Origin: Haemonchus contortus
Taxonomy: Eukaryota > Nematoda > Chromadorea > Rhabditida > Trichostrongylidae
Assembly: GCA_000469685.2 (NCBI GenBank)
Contig: LS997564.1
Span: 3,426,940-3,490,939 of the forward strand
Reading direction: 5' to 3'
Length of the DNA: 64,000 bases
The first letter of the stretch is position 1. Each line of letters begins with the position of its first letter. This document shows, piece after piece, positions 1 to 14,500 of this stretch. Under the pieces are notes generated by a model. The model did not search any database, was not told the origin of the DNA, and worked only from the letters and a program-made list of their open reading frames with translations. The translations under genes and the position numbers were made by a program.

Positions 1-1665
1 ACTATTATATCTATTCTATTCTTACTTCTTCTTCTGGTCTGTAACATTCTACCCATGGGCGAACATTCTACCCATGGGTGTAGAATAGCGATTATTTCTA
101 TGTAAGTCCAATGGTCACTATCATTTGGGTCTATCATTAGAACAGTTTCCAGGGAATGTGCTTTGCAGGTTGCCCATTAGTCATCCAGGGCATTTCTATG
201 AAGTGATCAAAAAGCAGAGCTCTATAAAAAGCTCGGTAAAAAAGCGAACGCATTAGCTTTCTTTCCCATTCCGGGAAGATTAGCTGCACTAGCCAGCAGC
301 TATTCGTCATCAGTCTAGGCGACTATAAGAAGTGCATGCTACATTGGTTGTTTTGATTTTCTTTTCGTCTTTCCAAAAAAAAGTTGTTGTTGTCGACGAT
401 CGCTTGTCAAGCAAGATAATCAGAGTTTGAAGTCGTTTTACGAGAACGCTGATGGAATCATTGAATCCAACTGCTTCTTATTTCATTTAATCTTTTTGCT
501 CCTTTTTTATAAACTCTTCCCATTTTGTGTTTCTCTGAAGAATTTCTATCATGTTCGTGTGTCGAAAGGTTCGGGTTTTATGCCGTACGCATCAACCCGT
601 ATGCAAAAAATGAGCATTGAGCAAGAGCGTGCAAGATCATTACTTAATACCTGATAGGGCAGTGTGGGTGGGGTGACTGGAATGGGAGATAATTTCTTTC
701 TAAATTGCAATGTAATGTACTTTAATAAGAAATACTTTAGCAGTTCTGTTTGCATTCAGCAAAGCTACAAATGAATTGCTACCTTGGCTTAGTCATTAAT
801 GGTCATCTGACAATTCTCATCCATCTGCTGAAAACTGCTTCGTCATCCTCTTAGTTATATGCTCGCATACCATAACCAACACATTTATTAGGTTGGCCAC
901 TAAGTAATTGTGTATGTTTTAGGTTATATAATACTTTTTTTTTCTAGAAAAGAATAATCATTCAGTTCTTCATATATTGCTCATGAAATACTCTGGTACC
1001 AAGTCAATAAGTAAGAATTTTTTCTAAAAAACAGCTGGTCGTTCTTCAGGATGTATTCTTGGTTTAATTGTTTGATTTAAAGTACCTAGGAAAATACGCG
1101 CTACTTTGGTAGTTGCTAACCTAATATTTATCGAAATTAATCAATATGTTGGCAATCAGAAAAAGTACGGATGCATGGCGCATCCTGAAACACGCAGAGT
1201 CAGTTGAGCAAAGTACGCTCTACTAGTAGTAGTTTTTTGGATGAGTTTCAAAGTGCAAGTGCAGCGTTCCATGAAGGATCAATAAGGATTTCATTGTGCT
1301 ATTTCCTGAAAAACTTTGATTTTATTTCCTTTTTGAGTTTTTTGTTTCATACAAATTTTGAAGCAATCAACTAAAATTATATGGTCTTCAAAAAATTATT
1401 CTCGAACAATAAAATACTGTATCGTTTGCTACTTTTATTAGAAGATCATATTTTCTTCTCTGGAAATTGTTCACAGAAGAAATGCAACCTAAAGTTTTCC
1501 GATACGTGTTTTGGGCTATTTTCCTAAATTCCCAGGTCTGTTTAGATTTTGCAGTTCATCTTCGCCTGCAGTAGCTCTCTGTATTTACATGAACTTTATC
1601 TTAGGGTACCCCCTTTAGGTAGTAGTTATAGAGTGACGTTAATGCCTTTCTTTGAAGAATTCAGT
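1..1665. other. Non-coding stretch, no gene seen
   Basis: AT-rich sequence with only short, featureless open frames. A small direct duplication lies at about 43-79, where a ~20-base unit containing CATTCTACCCATGGG occurs twice back to back. Nothing else can be supported here. Confidence 0.5.
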
Positions 1666-1931
1666 TCAGCTATCCCGCTGATGCAGCCGGTGAGCTTTTT
1701 TCCAACTGCTCTGCTTCCTCTCCTTAACTTCAACTCGGTGCTCAATTTTGATGCCCTTGTCGGATGAGGAGCCCTTCATCCTGTCAACGACGTCTTCTGC
1801 TATGACAGCATACTGAGGTTCTTCATGACACTCTCTATGTCTTGATTGCCTCTTCTTAGCGTTTCTTTTCGAGGTTGGGCTTGTAGGATGAACATTCAAA
1901 GCGCCATTTCGAGGGTTAAGTTGATAATTTC
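1666..1931 (-). CDS. Coding-like segment, possible terminal exon, function unknown
   Basis: On the minus strand an open frame of about 88 codons follows a possible acceptor (CTTCTTAG, just above 1931) and ends at a stop near 1666. The translation is hydrophilic and Lys/Arg-rich (for example SKRNAKKRQSRHRE and VEVKERKQSS), unlike the Phe/Leu/Tyr-rich frames of the surrounding AT-rich DNA, and that is the only reason to suspect real coding. No domain is recognised and no upstream exon was found. It could be the last exon of a minus-strand gene or a relic. Confidence 0.25.
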
Positions 1932-4900
1932 TAAGAAGCCAATGAATTCTTCACATGCCTCATAAATTGATAAGGCTTGACCCATCTAACCTACTTCGAT
2001 CCTATTTTGTGGATAAGGGTTCTACGTCCGCGTTCTGTGACTGTTATTCTATGTCTGGGCGACAATCTCACATCACGTCTTCACGATTCTTTACCGTAAC
2101 TGAGGGTGGATCGCATTTTAAAATCCGCTGTTTAGCAGTCTTTTTTTCACAGTAGGCCACTGGCACGGTCGGTATTTATTTATTTATTCTTTTACTTCTC
2201 ATATATCTAAAGTGTACACATGGCGAAGTGATTGTAAACAGCTTTGTCCGAGAAATCTATATGCTTAAGAGGGAATGAAAATTTGAAGAACCATCGTTAG
2301 GGTAAAGAATTGCGAAAGAAGCCAACAAGATATAATTTTGGACATGTTGCGATCTTAGATGTCCTAATGTGAAGTAGCGAATGGCTCAGATCGTCTTGGA
2401 TTCAGTCTCATTTCCATAGTTCGACGCCTTTGCAACTAGTTTAACTTTTCGATTTCCGCCTGAGATTTTGCTTGTGCCCGTGTTCGTTCTGCTCATCATG
2501 TCATTCTCAGAGTCAGTACAAATTGCGATGTTTTTGAGTCGTTCTCCTTCATTGCAGCCGCTGCTCTCCAGAGTGTGCCGTCCTTGTGTTTTCTCTGTTT
2601 GCCTTCATCCAGTTTCGTAAAAAGCGCAATTTCGCTAAAATCGATGGCAATATTGTTTAGAAGAGAGCAGTGGATCGAGTGGTGGTGGTTGGGGTGATGT
2701 GGGAAGGGGGAGGCTGTGCCGTCGTTGCAGCAATCGCGGTGCCACCACCGCTAGCCCGGTCGCCTGGGACAGGCTGGCCGTCTGGCTGTCTGCCTGGCTG
2801 CGGCATAATAAATTTTATTTTGCATTCCCCGTTTCCTATTTTATATACGCACACTAAGCTACGGGACGACGTCATCCACTTCTGCAACTGCTGTCCGAGA
2901 TCGGCTGCTGCCAGCTCGAGTTTGCGCCCACTCCTCCCAGCAGTGGAAAGCATTTTCTTAATAGAAATTAGTTCCCAGCAGTTCCCATAAGGTTTACTTG
3001 TTGCTGGTAAAAAAGAAGTCCAAAATACAAACTCCGGAATAATGGCCCCTCATTCACCTCGTGACCAGATATTTTTTTATTTTTTAAGAATTTTTCCCAA
3101 TATTTTAAGGAATGGTTTTCCAAATGGGGAGAAGGGTGCATTACTGCTAGATGAGAGCGGAACACTTATATTATATGCAATACATCCCCGATTTTGAGTG
3201 AAAGTCGAGTACATGGCGTACCAAGGAGAATGACCAACCATGGGCAGTCTCTATTCTGGAATAGGATTGTTTCCATTTTTTAAGTGGCACTCATGATTTA
3301 ATTGTTGTAAATCGTCAATGAAAAACTCTAATGGAACCGCTGATTCATTCGTGATGCCCTCTTTGGAATGATCTATAGGATATGGTAAAGAAAGGTAACT
3401 ATTTATGATAATATTGTCTAAAACAGATTAAATTTATATTGTGCTTCTGAACGGTTGTCCCATATTCTTGCTGTTCACGATGGCTCCCACATTTTTCATT
3501 TCTCATCGCTTTTCCATATTTTCTCATATTTACTTGAAAAACCTTGATAGGAGTGTTATTCGATTCTTTCGGTGATAAGCTTTGTTGAAGGGGTTTGTTT
3601 TAGGGTTCAGGGGCTACTCCGATTCATAACTATCAGTATCCAGTACAACTTAGCTTCCCAAATGACACTGCCCTAGCAGTTTTTTAAACATGGCTTTAGG
3701 AAGAGTGCAGTGCTTTCCCTATAGCGAACACGATTTTTCAGCTATTCCATGCAAGCCTTGGCAACTTTCCCAATTCAATCATTTCATGATTTTTCAAAGG
3801 GAAAAATCTTAGGCCTCATCACATAAAGCACATTGTTTGTGCTTGGTACCTTGATGTTCTGAACAATGACTAATATAACCTAAGCAGCTGTGATTATTAT
3901 GCGATGCCGGCTTCAAATATAGATGAGGAAAGAGGTAATCGGATAAACGGCCAAATTAGGTCGTCAACCTAATCAATCTACATTGCTGCTTTGGCCCTGC
4001 ACCACTAAGATTACTGCCCATAAACAGCGATTCGACCCTATGAGCTGTTCCGCTCGTCTTTCTTGCAGAAATGTAATTTCATTTGTTCGTAGTCAATCTT
4101 TGGCGATGAATTTCTTTTTTGATAAAAATCGTCGCAAAAGGAAAAGCTTTAGGGAGTGAGTTTGAAACATTTATCAACCACCTGAAGCCTACTCTTCTCT
4201 CAGAGATGGGGCCGGATCTCTTAATTTTTCTTTCTAAAATTTCTTACGCTAGAAATATCTAAATACTCAAATTTTTATATTACTCAGGTAGTTTACCTTT
4301 ACATTTTGTTTTCTTCTTCAGTTCATGTTATCAGACCTTCAGGATTCTTGGTGGTCAAGTTAAACTTCCACCTATTTTTATTCCTTCTGTATGACAGTCC
4401 AAAGTCCAGGCAGCATTTCTTAGTACCAGTGCTAACTATCAGACAGTTATCGAATATTTTTTCTATAATGTTTGTTATCGCATCTTACCAAGACACCAGC
4501 AACACCCAGAGCCTCAATACCAAGTGGTACTGGCCCTTCGGCCAGCTGGGTGGGTGGCCGTGCAGTGTGGTACAATGTCTACTCTGTTTTCTGCCGCTCC
4601 ACGCAACCTCTCCATCTCAGCGACTTACATTTTTATGTGTAGGTATTGATCATTACCGTTAACCATGCTGAAACTCGTCCAAATTACAAATCCAAACTCT
4701 CCAAATTTTTGGCGAACGATGTAAAGCCACATGTCAGCAACTATATGATTGTGAATGCAATGCATTTACTAGTAGTTGCCAGATACAAATAGGTTCCCCG
4801 CAGAGCGCAACGGACCCATATGGGCGGGGCATCGCACATGCGATGACGAAAGAAGTGGGCGGGATCGCAAAGATCGAGTGTGTGACATCTTGTGCAAGTT

Positions 4901-7059
4901 GTCGTCGAGTGATCTTTGTGCAGCGGCCGGCCGCCAACTAGCCCCGCCCCCGTAGACTGATCTCTTACGCGAGGCGCGGGCATGGGGGTATCGCTGTGTT
5001 TATAATTGCCTATTTCAGCTGCTACAGCTGAATCAGATAATTCAACGAATCGGTAATTAGCTACTTCATCAACGAAATGAGCAATGAAATCTCAAGTCAA
5101 TCGAAAACCTTTTTGTAATGACAACCAATATGGCTAGAAGGGGTTGGAAGCGTAATTAGCTCAAGCCAATGGGAATAGAAACGTTGATTAGGAAAAACCA
5201 TTGAGAAAAGGATTAGAGACTGCGATGGTGGCGTTATTTGAGGGAATAAAAAGATGGATGTCATTGAAACGGCTTAAGAACCCTCACGACATCGTAATCC
5301 TTTTGTGGCGCTATGCTAGAAATACTGGCGGTTTCCTTCCCATGCGGCAACATTGATACCTAGGAAGCTCTAATTGCAGAATTCCACTATATTACCTGAT
5401 TATAAGCCTCCTCCTTCCGCATCGATAAGTACTCCGATTACATTGGCTTACTGTGAGCCCAATTAAGCCCCGCCATATATGGGAAAGCTGACAACTGTTA
5501 TTTGTTTGCAAAGGATCTTGTCGTTCTTGATTCTTCTCTCGCTAGACCACTGAACAAGTGGGCGGGACCAAAACCCCCACGCAAGGGCAGATGGTTTTGC
5601 CGCGTGGCGAAAACCAGCATAAACTAAAGCTGAGTTAAGCGAACAAAGTAGTGCCCACAAAGAAGTCATTACCCATTGATTACGGGTTAGGGGAACCTGT
5701 GCGCCATGTGGTCAATTTTCTGGGTGTAGTGTTTATTCAAGGAGAAGGTGGTAGTGCTCTGTGCCCTCCGTTACCACACAATCAGAGAGCGTAATCTTGG
5801 GTCAGGACAGGGAAATCACCCAAAGGCCAAGTGACACTGTTCTTTCAACACGAGAGGAAAAATGACCGCTTTCTGACCTAACGACCCTCTTAACTTTCAC
5901 GTTCACTGGCTCATAATGTCATTTTATAGTGTCGATGTCATATTGAAAAGCAGTGAGAATGGTTAATGGTTTTCAATGGAGATCGGAAGCACTGTCTTCC
6001 AATTTTACCGTATCTTACAGTACCATTATTACCCTCCGCTTATTTATATTCTTCTTAGAACAGGTTCCGATATACGGTATTCCAAAATCCAGAAGCCATC
6101 CAAATGCGCTGAAATAAAGGACAAGGGCTATCTCGTAATAGAAAACTATATGTAGAGCTCAATTTATATCATTCCCTTGGGTAAACATACGAGGGATTCA
6201 AACAAAGGTAGCCCAGAATGGAGCGCAATATGTGTACGACGAATCGTTTCACATTTACACAATTTCAGACTCGTTTTCCAGTCACGCCCGTCCAGCCGTC
6301 CATTCTATCATTACTACCGGAAATAGAAATGCTGCCAAGCTTTTTACTTTCATTAATGCCCAGTCTCATGAAAATTACCTGTAGGATCAAAACAGATAAG
6401 ACCCATCCCATCGCCTTCAACTGTTTCAGGATGATTTTGAGCGGTTCTCAGCTACCACACTGAGTCACCATGCCCTGAGGTAGGCTATATCCTCAAGTTT
6501 TATTCGGGCGCTATTTATTTCAAACCTCCAGAGTTGCGCTTAACCTAAATAGCAGTGTTATCCATCATAAAGAAAACTGCAGAGGAAGATTGTAGAGACC
6601 ATAAATCTCCAATCAGAACAATTCCTATCACTGCATTGGATGCCCTGCTAAGATGAACTCCCATCTCCATCAGCGACTGAGGAAGAGTGTCTATACCACG
6701 ACTTTTCTACTTTTTTAGCTGTTAAAGTACTGTTATTTCTTTTTTTAACCCCTTGTCTTCACTGTATGACGCTGTTTAGGAAAGTCTGATCGCTCTTATT
6801 TGAGCCGGTTGCCCTAATATTTGTTTTTCCAGAGCGCTTTGGGTTTTGTGTAATAGGATAGAGCAGTAAGCTGTATTTAACTAGTCACGTTTAACCTATG
6901 AAATAATGAAGAATCAGTGTAAGTTGGTTCTTCACATATACACACAGCTGTTCGTCCCTGATACAACAAGTTTACAGCATGGAATATTTTAACGATTCGT
7001 CGGACTATACTAAACAATTTCACTGCTGTGCTGTGAATCAGAGCTGAGCTGAAGTCATT
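1932..7059. other. Non-coding stretch with two GC-rich islands
   Basis: No exon chain could be built on either strand. Two islands stand out in the AT-rich background. One at 2660-2960 holds CCACCACC/GGTGGTGG and repeated CTGGCTG-like words. The other at 4790-4990 has several GGGCGGGG/GTGGGCGGG boxes and ends in CCCCGCCCCC. A further GTGGGCGGG box lies near 5556. These could be distal promoter or enhancer sequence, but no transcript can be tied to them. Confidence 0.35.
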
Positions 7060-7596
7060 TTAGTTTCTTTTTTCGGATTTTCTGGAAATTTGGATCGGAA
7101 ATGGGGCAGTAGTAGGTTGCATCCCTCTCACTTGCATGGTTTCGTGATCGAATTCTGCATAAGCGGTTCTATTTGGTCCTTCCGGACTCGGCTCGTATTT
7201 GCATAACTCTGCAAGTTTCGTGTGCTCAGATCTTACTAAGGTTTTGGCTGAGAATCGGCGGCATGGTGCATTCCTAAGCGTAGTTGGTCTAGTTGAGCAT
7301 GGCACCTTTGAGATGATTCAATGTTGCTTATCGAAGTCTCAGTCCTTCAGTTCTTCTCCTTCCTTTCCCCTTTTTTCACTTTCAGTCTTCTCTTTTCTTG
7401 GAATATGACATGCTGATTGTGGAATGGTAGGGTCATCTACAATGTCAAACTTGTAGGAGCCTACCGAAGGTTTAACACCGAAAATTCGGATGTCGGCATT
7501 TGGAAATCGGAACGAAGTTGGAGGCACAGGGATTCTGGCGGTCCAGTAGGGCTGGCTAACCATCGGTTCATCCTCTCTCCCTTGGTTCCCCTTCAA
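7060..7596 (-). CDS. Two adjacent coding-like segments, function unknown (possible relic)
   Basis: The minus strand has two consecutive open frames in different phases, 7596-7339 (85 codons) and 7305-7060 (81 codons). Both have balanced, exon-like composition: the first is rich in Pro, Ile and Asp and ends in a Lys/Glu tract, the second is Arg/Thr/Pro-rich. No convincing donor and acceptor joins them, so they are either parts of separate exons or a frameshifted relic. No family is recognised. Their strand is opposite to the nearest confident gene, at 11.6 kb. Confidence 0.25.
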
Positions 7597-7611
7597 TGTT
7601 TTGTGAATTAG

Positions 7612-10600
7612 GGATTTGTGATGTCTACAATCAATACAATCAATGGAATTTTTCAGTGAACCTGTAAAGGAAAGACTACAGGGCTACTGTTTGCACGAGA
7701 GATGAAGCAAGATGATCATTCTTGCGCATTGTCCTAATTCTAAAGACTCACGATGGACAGTTCTAGTTCGAGTTTGGTCTCGAGGTCTGTAATATTGAAT
7801 GGACGGTGACTTTCTTCCATCAGTTCTTAATTTTCCGTAAAGAAGAACACGGAAATCTCTCAATGTTTGAAGCTCACATTAGTTGAGCCGTCCCAGGACT
7901 TCCAGAAACCTAGGGCAAATACTGAAAGTTAAAAAGACCTTTACTGTTGTTAAAGGAGGACCCATAGAACCCATTGGTCTCTGTCGTTCAGTACAGTTCG
8001 CTTCAAAAGGGCTTGAGGCTCTTGTAAAACCTGTTTCTGTTCAAAATGTTTGACCACGTTTTTTTTCAAACAGTTCTTCCAGCAGTGGAGGGGAAGGGGT
8101 GGAAATTTGTTCGAGCATTGGGACGGATCAAACCCTTTGATCATTAAGAGGACGGCTCTTTATTGAAGAGACGAATATTAGAACGCAGAACACTATCAGA
8201 GAGACTGGCGGATCGAATTTAGCTTGCCCTCGCTGGCAACAATCCCCAACAATGAGACCACTGAGCGGTGATGGGCGTTCATTGCAGTCGAATAGAAAAG
8301 CAATACCATTTTCGGTAATAATAATGAAAACTTTTCCGCGTGGGAGCATTCTAAGAATGGGGAGTCCTGCGACTTGACGTCGTCGACGGGGCGGCGCCGC
8401 CGAGTGACCAGAAGCTGGTCGCGGTGGCCCGCGGCTGGCCCCGACCGCAGCGGTCTCACTCCCGGTCCGAGCGCTGTCTGCGTCTCTGCTTGCTTCGTGT
8501 CGTATCGGCTCCAATCCTCCTAATTCGCATCGTTCTCCAGTAACTCTTTGCATTTGCTTTCAGCATTGATCAGTAGCAGCAGCGACTCCAATTGGCAGAG
8601 CTACACCCCTTCGTGTACGAGTTGTTCGGCACCCATTATCTCTCGCTAATTTCTTTGCCCTCGTCGACCACCGCGGTCACGCAGTCCATCGGTCAAGTTC
8701 AAGTTGGTGATGATCGCGATGGCCGCCCGCCCTTAGACCTGCCCTTGCCTGCCACACTGGGGGAGGCAGAGCGCGCGCCAAATTTGATTCGAGTTTTGTC
8801 CGACCAAACGACCATCACCATTAGCCTCCGCCTCTTCTCTGCACAACCGGCTCCGCCTCCATACAATTTGCAATCTATCGCTTTCTATTCGCTTTCTATC
8901 GGCTAGGTTTCACTGCTCCGACTATATTAAGTTATGTCCTTTCAGTGCTTTTGACCGTCCTGTCGCACAATTGTCAACAAGTTCTGTATTTGCACACTGA
9001 TTCCAATTTCATATAAACTTTGCAGGTTCATAGAAACTCCGAAAAGCCAAAAAGGCGTTTATTTTCGGCAAGATTGCCCTATGTGGGTATTCGCTAAGGG
9101 AAGGTTTGCCTGCTTAGATACTATTTGTTGTACTTGTGCTGTATATTTGTATTAACTTAATGTTTGTGCTGAACAAAATCTTTGACATAGCTTGTTTTCC
9201 CAGCTGTCGCTCATGTTGTATCTATTGGGCTGATACATAACTTTTTTCTTGAATTGAGGAGCTGCCGGTGTTTACTATCCGCTTGCGAAAACATTCGAGA
9301 CATTCTTTCATAATAGAGAACATTTTCGAAATTTTCACCCTAATGCCCAAATGGGTATACAGGCCTTGGTTTTATTAGGTTTTAGGCCATAATTTGTGAG
9401 TAATTTTTAAATAAGAGTAAATTAAGTTCAATGGGTACTTAGACGCCAACCCAAAGTGCTATACTTCAAGTGAAAGGTTCGAGGAGGTGAATCGTTAGTT
9501 ATATGTTGGTAACTTGTCTGTTTTATATAGCCCTCTAAAACTTCACCCTTACCCCTGGAGGATGTGAATCTTTGGGACCGAGGTTATGGCTTACCATTTG
9601 GAGCCTTATTTATCTTTGAGTGTTAAATTGTTCATCTTTGGTGTTTGCCTCTTGTACAATGTCCTATTTTTCGCTTTCTGATAACTAGAATTCGTTGTTT
9701 ACATATTCTAAATGTTTCAGATAATAGATAGAGATGGTGTTGTTTTAGCGAAAAATATTTTTTTATGCAAAGCAGCAGCATTGCACATGTGATTCAATAT
9801 GCAATTATTGCAAATGTCTTCTGTTCACATTTATCAAATAGTTTCATTATTCAAGAAAAACACATGCAATACATTTACCTCATGGAGAAAGAGCTATGTT
9901 TCCGTTCAAACTTCACTTTTTAATGCATAACATTTTGTTTTCATGGCAAAACACTGTTTGAAAAGATGTTTTTAGTCGAATGCTCCGTGAAAGCTGAGCA
10001 GACACTACTGTACTGTTTTTTACTATTCATTGGTTTTTCCAGTGTTCTTCATCCGAGGGTATGAGAACTAGAGCGTGGACCAAATTTGTCGTATAGTTCC
10101 CTTCTTCACATTTTACTTGCTACCGTTTGGCTATACAAATTCAGTGGTTTTGAGTTTTTTTTTTCAAAATTCATCGGTTGCATTATGGAGCTTCTATTTT
10201 GTTTACCAAATTGGTAATCCTTCCATTTGTTTTCAACTGTTAGCTGAGTGAACTTTTTCTGTTGTCGAGTAGAGTACTCTCGTCAAACTGTACGTCAAGA
10301 ATTAAGATCGTTATCGTAGTAATGGTTTTTGATGAAATGGCCAGCCGTCGGGCCAGATGTTTGCCACACACCGCAGCCATTTCGCCTTGTTGTTGGCTTT
10401 TTCTGTTGACGTCCATCTATTACATATCATTTCTCTTTCTCTCACACATTTTTCTCGAACTGACATTTGCGCCGTTCGTATACAACGTGCAATTTATTTG
10501 GCACTTTGCCGAACACCCATTCACAACCTCTCCCCTTAACTTTGACGATATACATTTTTCTGTAGAGATCGTTTGGGATAAAGGCCTCAGTCAGGGTGAG

Positions 10601-11596
10601 TTGTTTTCAGTTTGGTTTTGAAGAATCACTCTAGGAAGAAGTTCCAAGATCATTTCGGAAAGAAAGCGACCTTGTAGAGTTGCTATGTGCAGAGGGTGGG
10701 AATAGATTATACTTCTCCCAGATTTTTCATAGAATTCTTATTCATTTGTGAATAGAAAATCTTTCTGGCTGTTTTTCTATGTCTCTACTGGCTTTGAAGT
10801 TCCCTTGATACTATAATATGTTCAGATGTTTTTCGTATTCGAACGAATCTGCAGGGTGCAACGAATCCTTTAAAGATTGATGATAATGGAATTTCTCACC
10901 AATATTTCGATTTTCTTCTAAAGTTTTTCTTTTTATAGGTCAGGTTTTCTTTTCTGTATGTGAAAGTGACAGCATCAGAATTACTGGTTTTGAGGCTTTC
11001 TGCAAATTTATGCATACACCTCAGAAATTGCAACCACTTAGCTTTTCGTGACAACTCTATAATAGCACTTGGAAATGGATTCGTGATGATATACGTCATT
11101 TGGCATTTTTATGACAGCTTCTTTCATATTCACATCCGAGTCGTTTAAGTCAGTTATACCTCATTTGCTTCGCTCGTATATAAATGTAATCATAAATGTA
11201 TTGTATGTGTGTTATGGGTTTTTTATTTGTCTCGTTAATTGTTTTTCTCAAGTGGAGGACGTTCGTTTGTGCGTCTCTGTCTTTCTATGTGAGTATGCGA
11301 GTGGGGGCGTTCTTTACATATAATACAAACGCGGCCTCACGACGAATTCCTCTTACGTCCTTTATTTGTCTGTGTTCTTAGCTAAATCGACGAGTTCCGC
11401 TTGCGAATTTTTATCTACGACCTTGCTCTATAGCATGCTATTTCGTCTCCACTTCTTTGGTACACTCTCACTCTACGTTTCTCTTTGCGGCAACAACGAG
11501 ATGTGCCATTTCAATCGGCGAATTCAATTTGAAAGCTGGACGCGTTTTTCATTGCTTAACAACTCATCTACTTAAGTATGATAGCTATTTTTTCAG
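7612..11596. other. Upstream region of the AT-hook gene with a GC-rich island
   Basis: Mostly AT-rich. A GC-rich, CpG-containing island at about 8340-8880 (GGGGCGGCGCCGCC near 8390, CCGACCGCAG near 8440) stands out and could be a promoter or a 5' exon of the gene that begins at 11597. The longest frames here, a 141-codon minus frame at 8128-8553 and a 119-codon plus frame at 10262-10621, show no recognisable protein and are treated as chance frames. A donor-like GGTGAGTT near 10592 could end a non-coding leader exon. Confidence 0.3.
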
Positions 11597-14500
11597 ATGT
11601 TTCGGGAAGAAGATGTACAAATGTCGAGCTTACCGCTAATGGCTGGCTTTAATGGCCTCTTGAACCCGGCCAGTATTCTGAATGGTGGCCGAGAAAGCAA
11701 CGATGCTGCCGATACTGATCGACAATGTTCTACTGATCGATCAATTTCGGCCACACCTTCGCAAAGTGGGGACGATCAGCACCAGGTTAGCTAGATGAAT
11801 CGTGATCAAATTAACTATACAGGTCACTACATCACGATTAAGAAAACAGTCTCCTTAACCTACTTTAGCTTTCGGCAGTTCAGTTTTTCTTTTTCTTTTT
11901 AAATGTTTGACCTGATTTATTTCCCCTTCTGAACTTCTGCTTGATTCTTTTGATTTTTACGTGACCCATTACTGGACAACGAGCCACCTTTCTCGTGGGT
12001 TGGAGCGTTTTAATTGGAAACCCTTGCGCTAATGAGGTACGAGACAGCGCTACGAATTAGCAAAAAGTCGACCGCTTCGCTGGCATTGGAACAAGGAATT
12101 CAAAATGTCGCTCGGTTTGATAGAAACAGATCACCACTGCACCCAATCGGAAGAAGGCCGGCGTTTTTTGTGGTTTCATACATAACATATACAGCAAGGA
12201 CGAGGTAGATACACGAAAGTCAAGGTATTGCAAGCGAAAAGGACTTTTCTCAGTTTCTCAACCCTAAAACTTAGATATAACGTTCCGTTTTGAGTAAAGT
12301 GTAAGCTTCCTGCCAGAAATGCGATTTTGATGCAGCAATGCAAGCGCCCGTACTTTTAGTTCTTCATCTTTACTCCAAAAGACCTTCAGTGTTCATTATG
12401 CTAATTATTATTATTTTTCTATTAGCGAATGGGAATGCAGTCTAAGAGGCAAAAGTTTGCGAAAGGAAAATATCTGAGTAGGATCTGAGGTTGTTTGCTG
12501 CGATGTTCAGTTTGGGATTTCGGAAGCCCACGGATTCCATGAAGCCACCTCATTTAATACTGCAGAATCGCCATTATTGAAGAGTAGGGAATTGGAAAAG
12601 GATGGTTCTGGGGTGGTTCTTTGAGGTGGCTATTTTGGTCGCATGCAAGTGGACAATAGAAGAAGGGCAACTAAATAGGGAACTTTAAGTTTATCGATCT
12701 TTTGCTGTGATAAACGATTAAAGGAATGTTCAAACAATGAATTTGTCATCGATTTCTTGCCGATAAAACCGGAATTAGTGTAACATTCCTATAATTTCAC
12801 TGTCTTAAGAATTCTTTATTTTTGATAATCACCTTATTCAGTACCATAATAGTTGGCAGGTGACAGATCTTGCATTGGTAACTGTACTTTGTTTTCAAAT
12901 ACGAAATTTTTCAATGAAGTTCTGGAATTTTCGGTGATTCCGTGCGCTACGCGTCCTTTGACTAGTCATACAAACAATTTGACTGTTTATGATGTGATGA
13001 CGAAATTTTTATTTCATCATACAGTTCATATGAAACTTCTCAGATTACGCATTCAAAAGGGGGGTTTATTCAACGATCAATATTCATGTGTAGTTGTCAT
13101 TTCGGAACTGGTCTGTACGCGCACTTTTTCGCTATGGCTAGCCACTTTTACACTATTAAACTGAATCGCTGCCTATTCGTCGTAAATGTGTAGTCGACTG
13201 ATGCCAAGAACTAAATTTGAAGGTCTGTAGGAATTTCAAGGAAAACCAGCCAAGATTTGTGCTCGGGAAGCCGCCTTAGAAGTTTTCATTGTATGATATG
13301 TATATTCTCTAAAAGAGTGTTCACTGCAAGCCGACGACCATTCGTTAATCGCGCACAATAAATCTGATTCATCATTCTACATCAATAACGAATAAATGCG
13401 GCATGATTCATATTTGTGCAAACTATTTGCGATAATAATAGTTTGTATTGTGCGCTGAAAGTGGTTTGTGTCTGAGTGTCTCTGTGAGTGAGAGAAATGA
13501 TTGGGTGAGGAGTTGGGCGCAACTAGACGGGGTTATTATGCTTTATATTCTCGATTTGTTTTGATGTTTCCATAGTTATTATTAGAATTTATATTAAAGC
13601 AAAGCATATGGTGTCTCGATGTATTTATTAATGTATAACTAACATGCGACGGCATTAAATTCGTCCTGCTCAATTATTTTCTGTCCCCTCCATGCTCTAT
13701 AGATGACTTCCTAATATGTGGTCTTCCGGAAGGCCTTCAACTCGGAGACTAGGGAGGGACTTAAATGGGACTTGTCATGGAATGGCACACTCTAGGGGTT
13801 CACAGATCAGTAACTTTGTGATGATAAATTTGGTTACTTCTTTTTAGAGTAGAAGGCTCTATTCTCCTCCTTGGTATGTCATTTTTCATTTTGTCAAGGC
13901 TTTTTGGCAAACAAAATGCCTATTTCTGGCATGATATTGAGCATTTGCAAAGATTTCCTTTTCGGGGCATACGATGTTTTTGAAAAATCCCTCTTCACTT
14001 GGAGGGCTTTCAATGAAGGAGATGTAATCCTTGTATAACGTAGCGGTCTAGGAATATTAAGAGACGTGAGGTAGTTGTCGTTGTTACTCTGTGAAAATTG
14101 GAGTTTTTGTTGTCAAAAAAAAAACAACTCTGAAGAAAGCAGTAGTATGATTTGGAATATATATGTCGTTTGAAATTTCGCACATGGCACGCTTTGTGCA
14201 GAGAGAGTTTCGAATAGGCTATTCTGTTCTCTATGATTCGTTGTCCTCACACATTCTCTCATCGAATGTCTTTCGTTGTCGGCAGTCTCCGCGAGCTGCA
14301 TAGCATTGTGAGGGATGTGAGAAATAATTGTAGATTGCGTCTTAGCGATATGCACTTTGCACAGAGTTCAGTCGACCAGCCGCATTTCCAAAATGAATAA
14401 TGTTCGGGTTCTGTTATGAATGAGCTCCGAGTGTCGTTTGAAGTGGTTTTTATTCTTTGTATTTTTGGACGGGGTTCATTTCGGTCATTCCTTCTGTCAT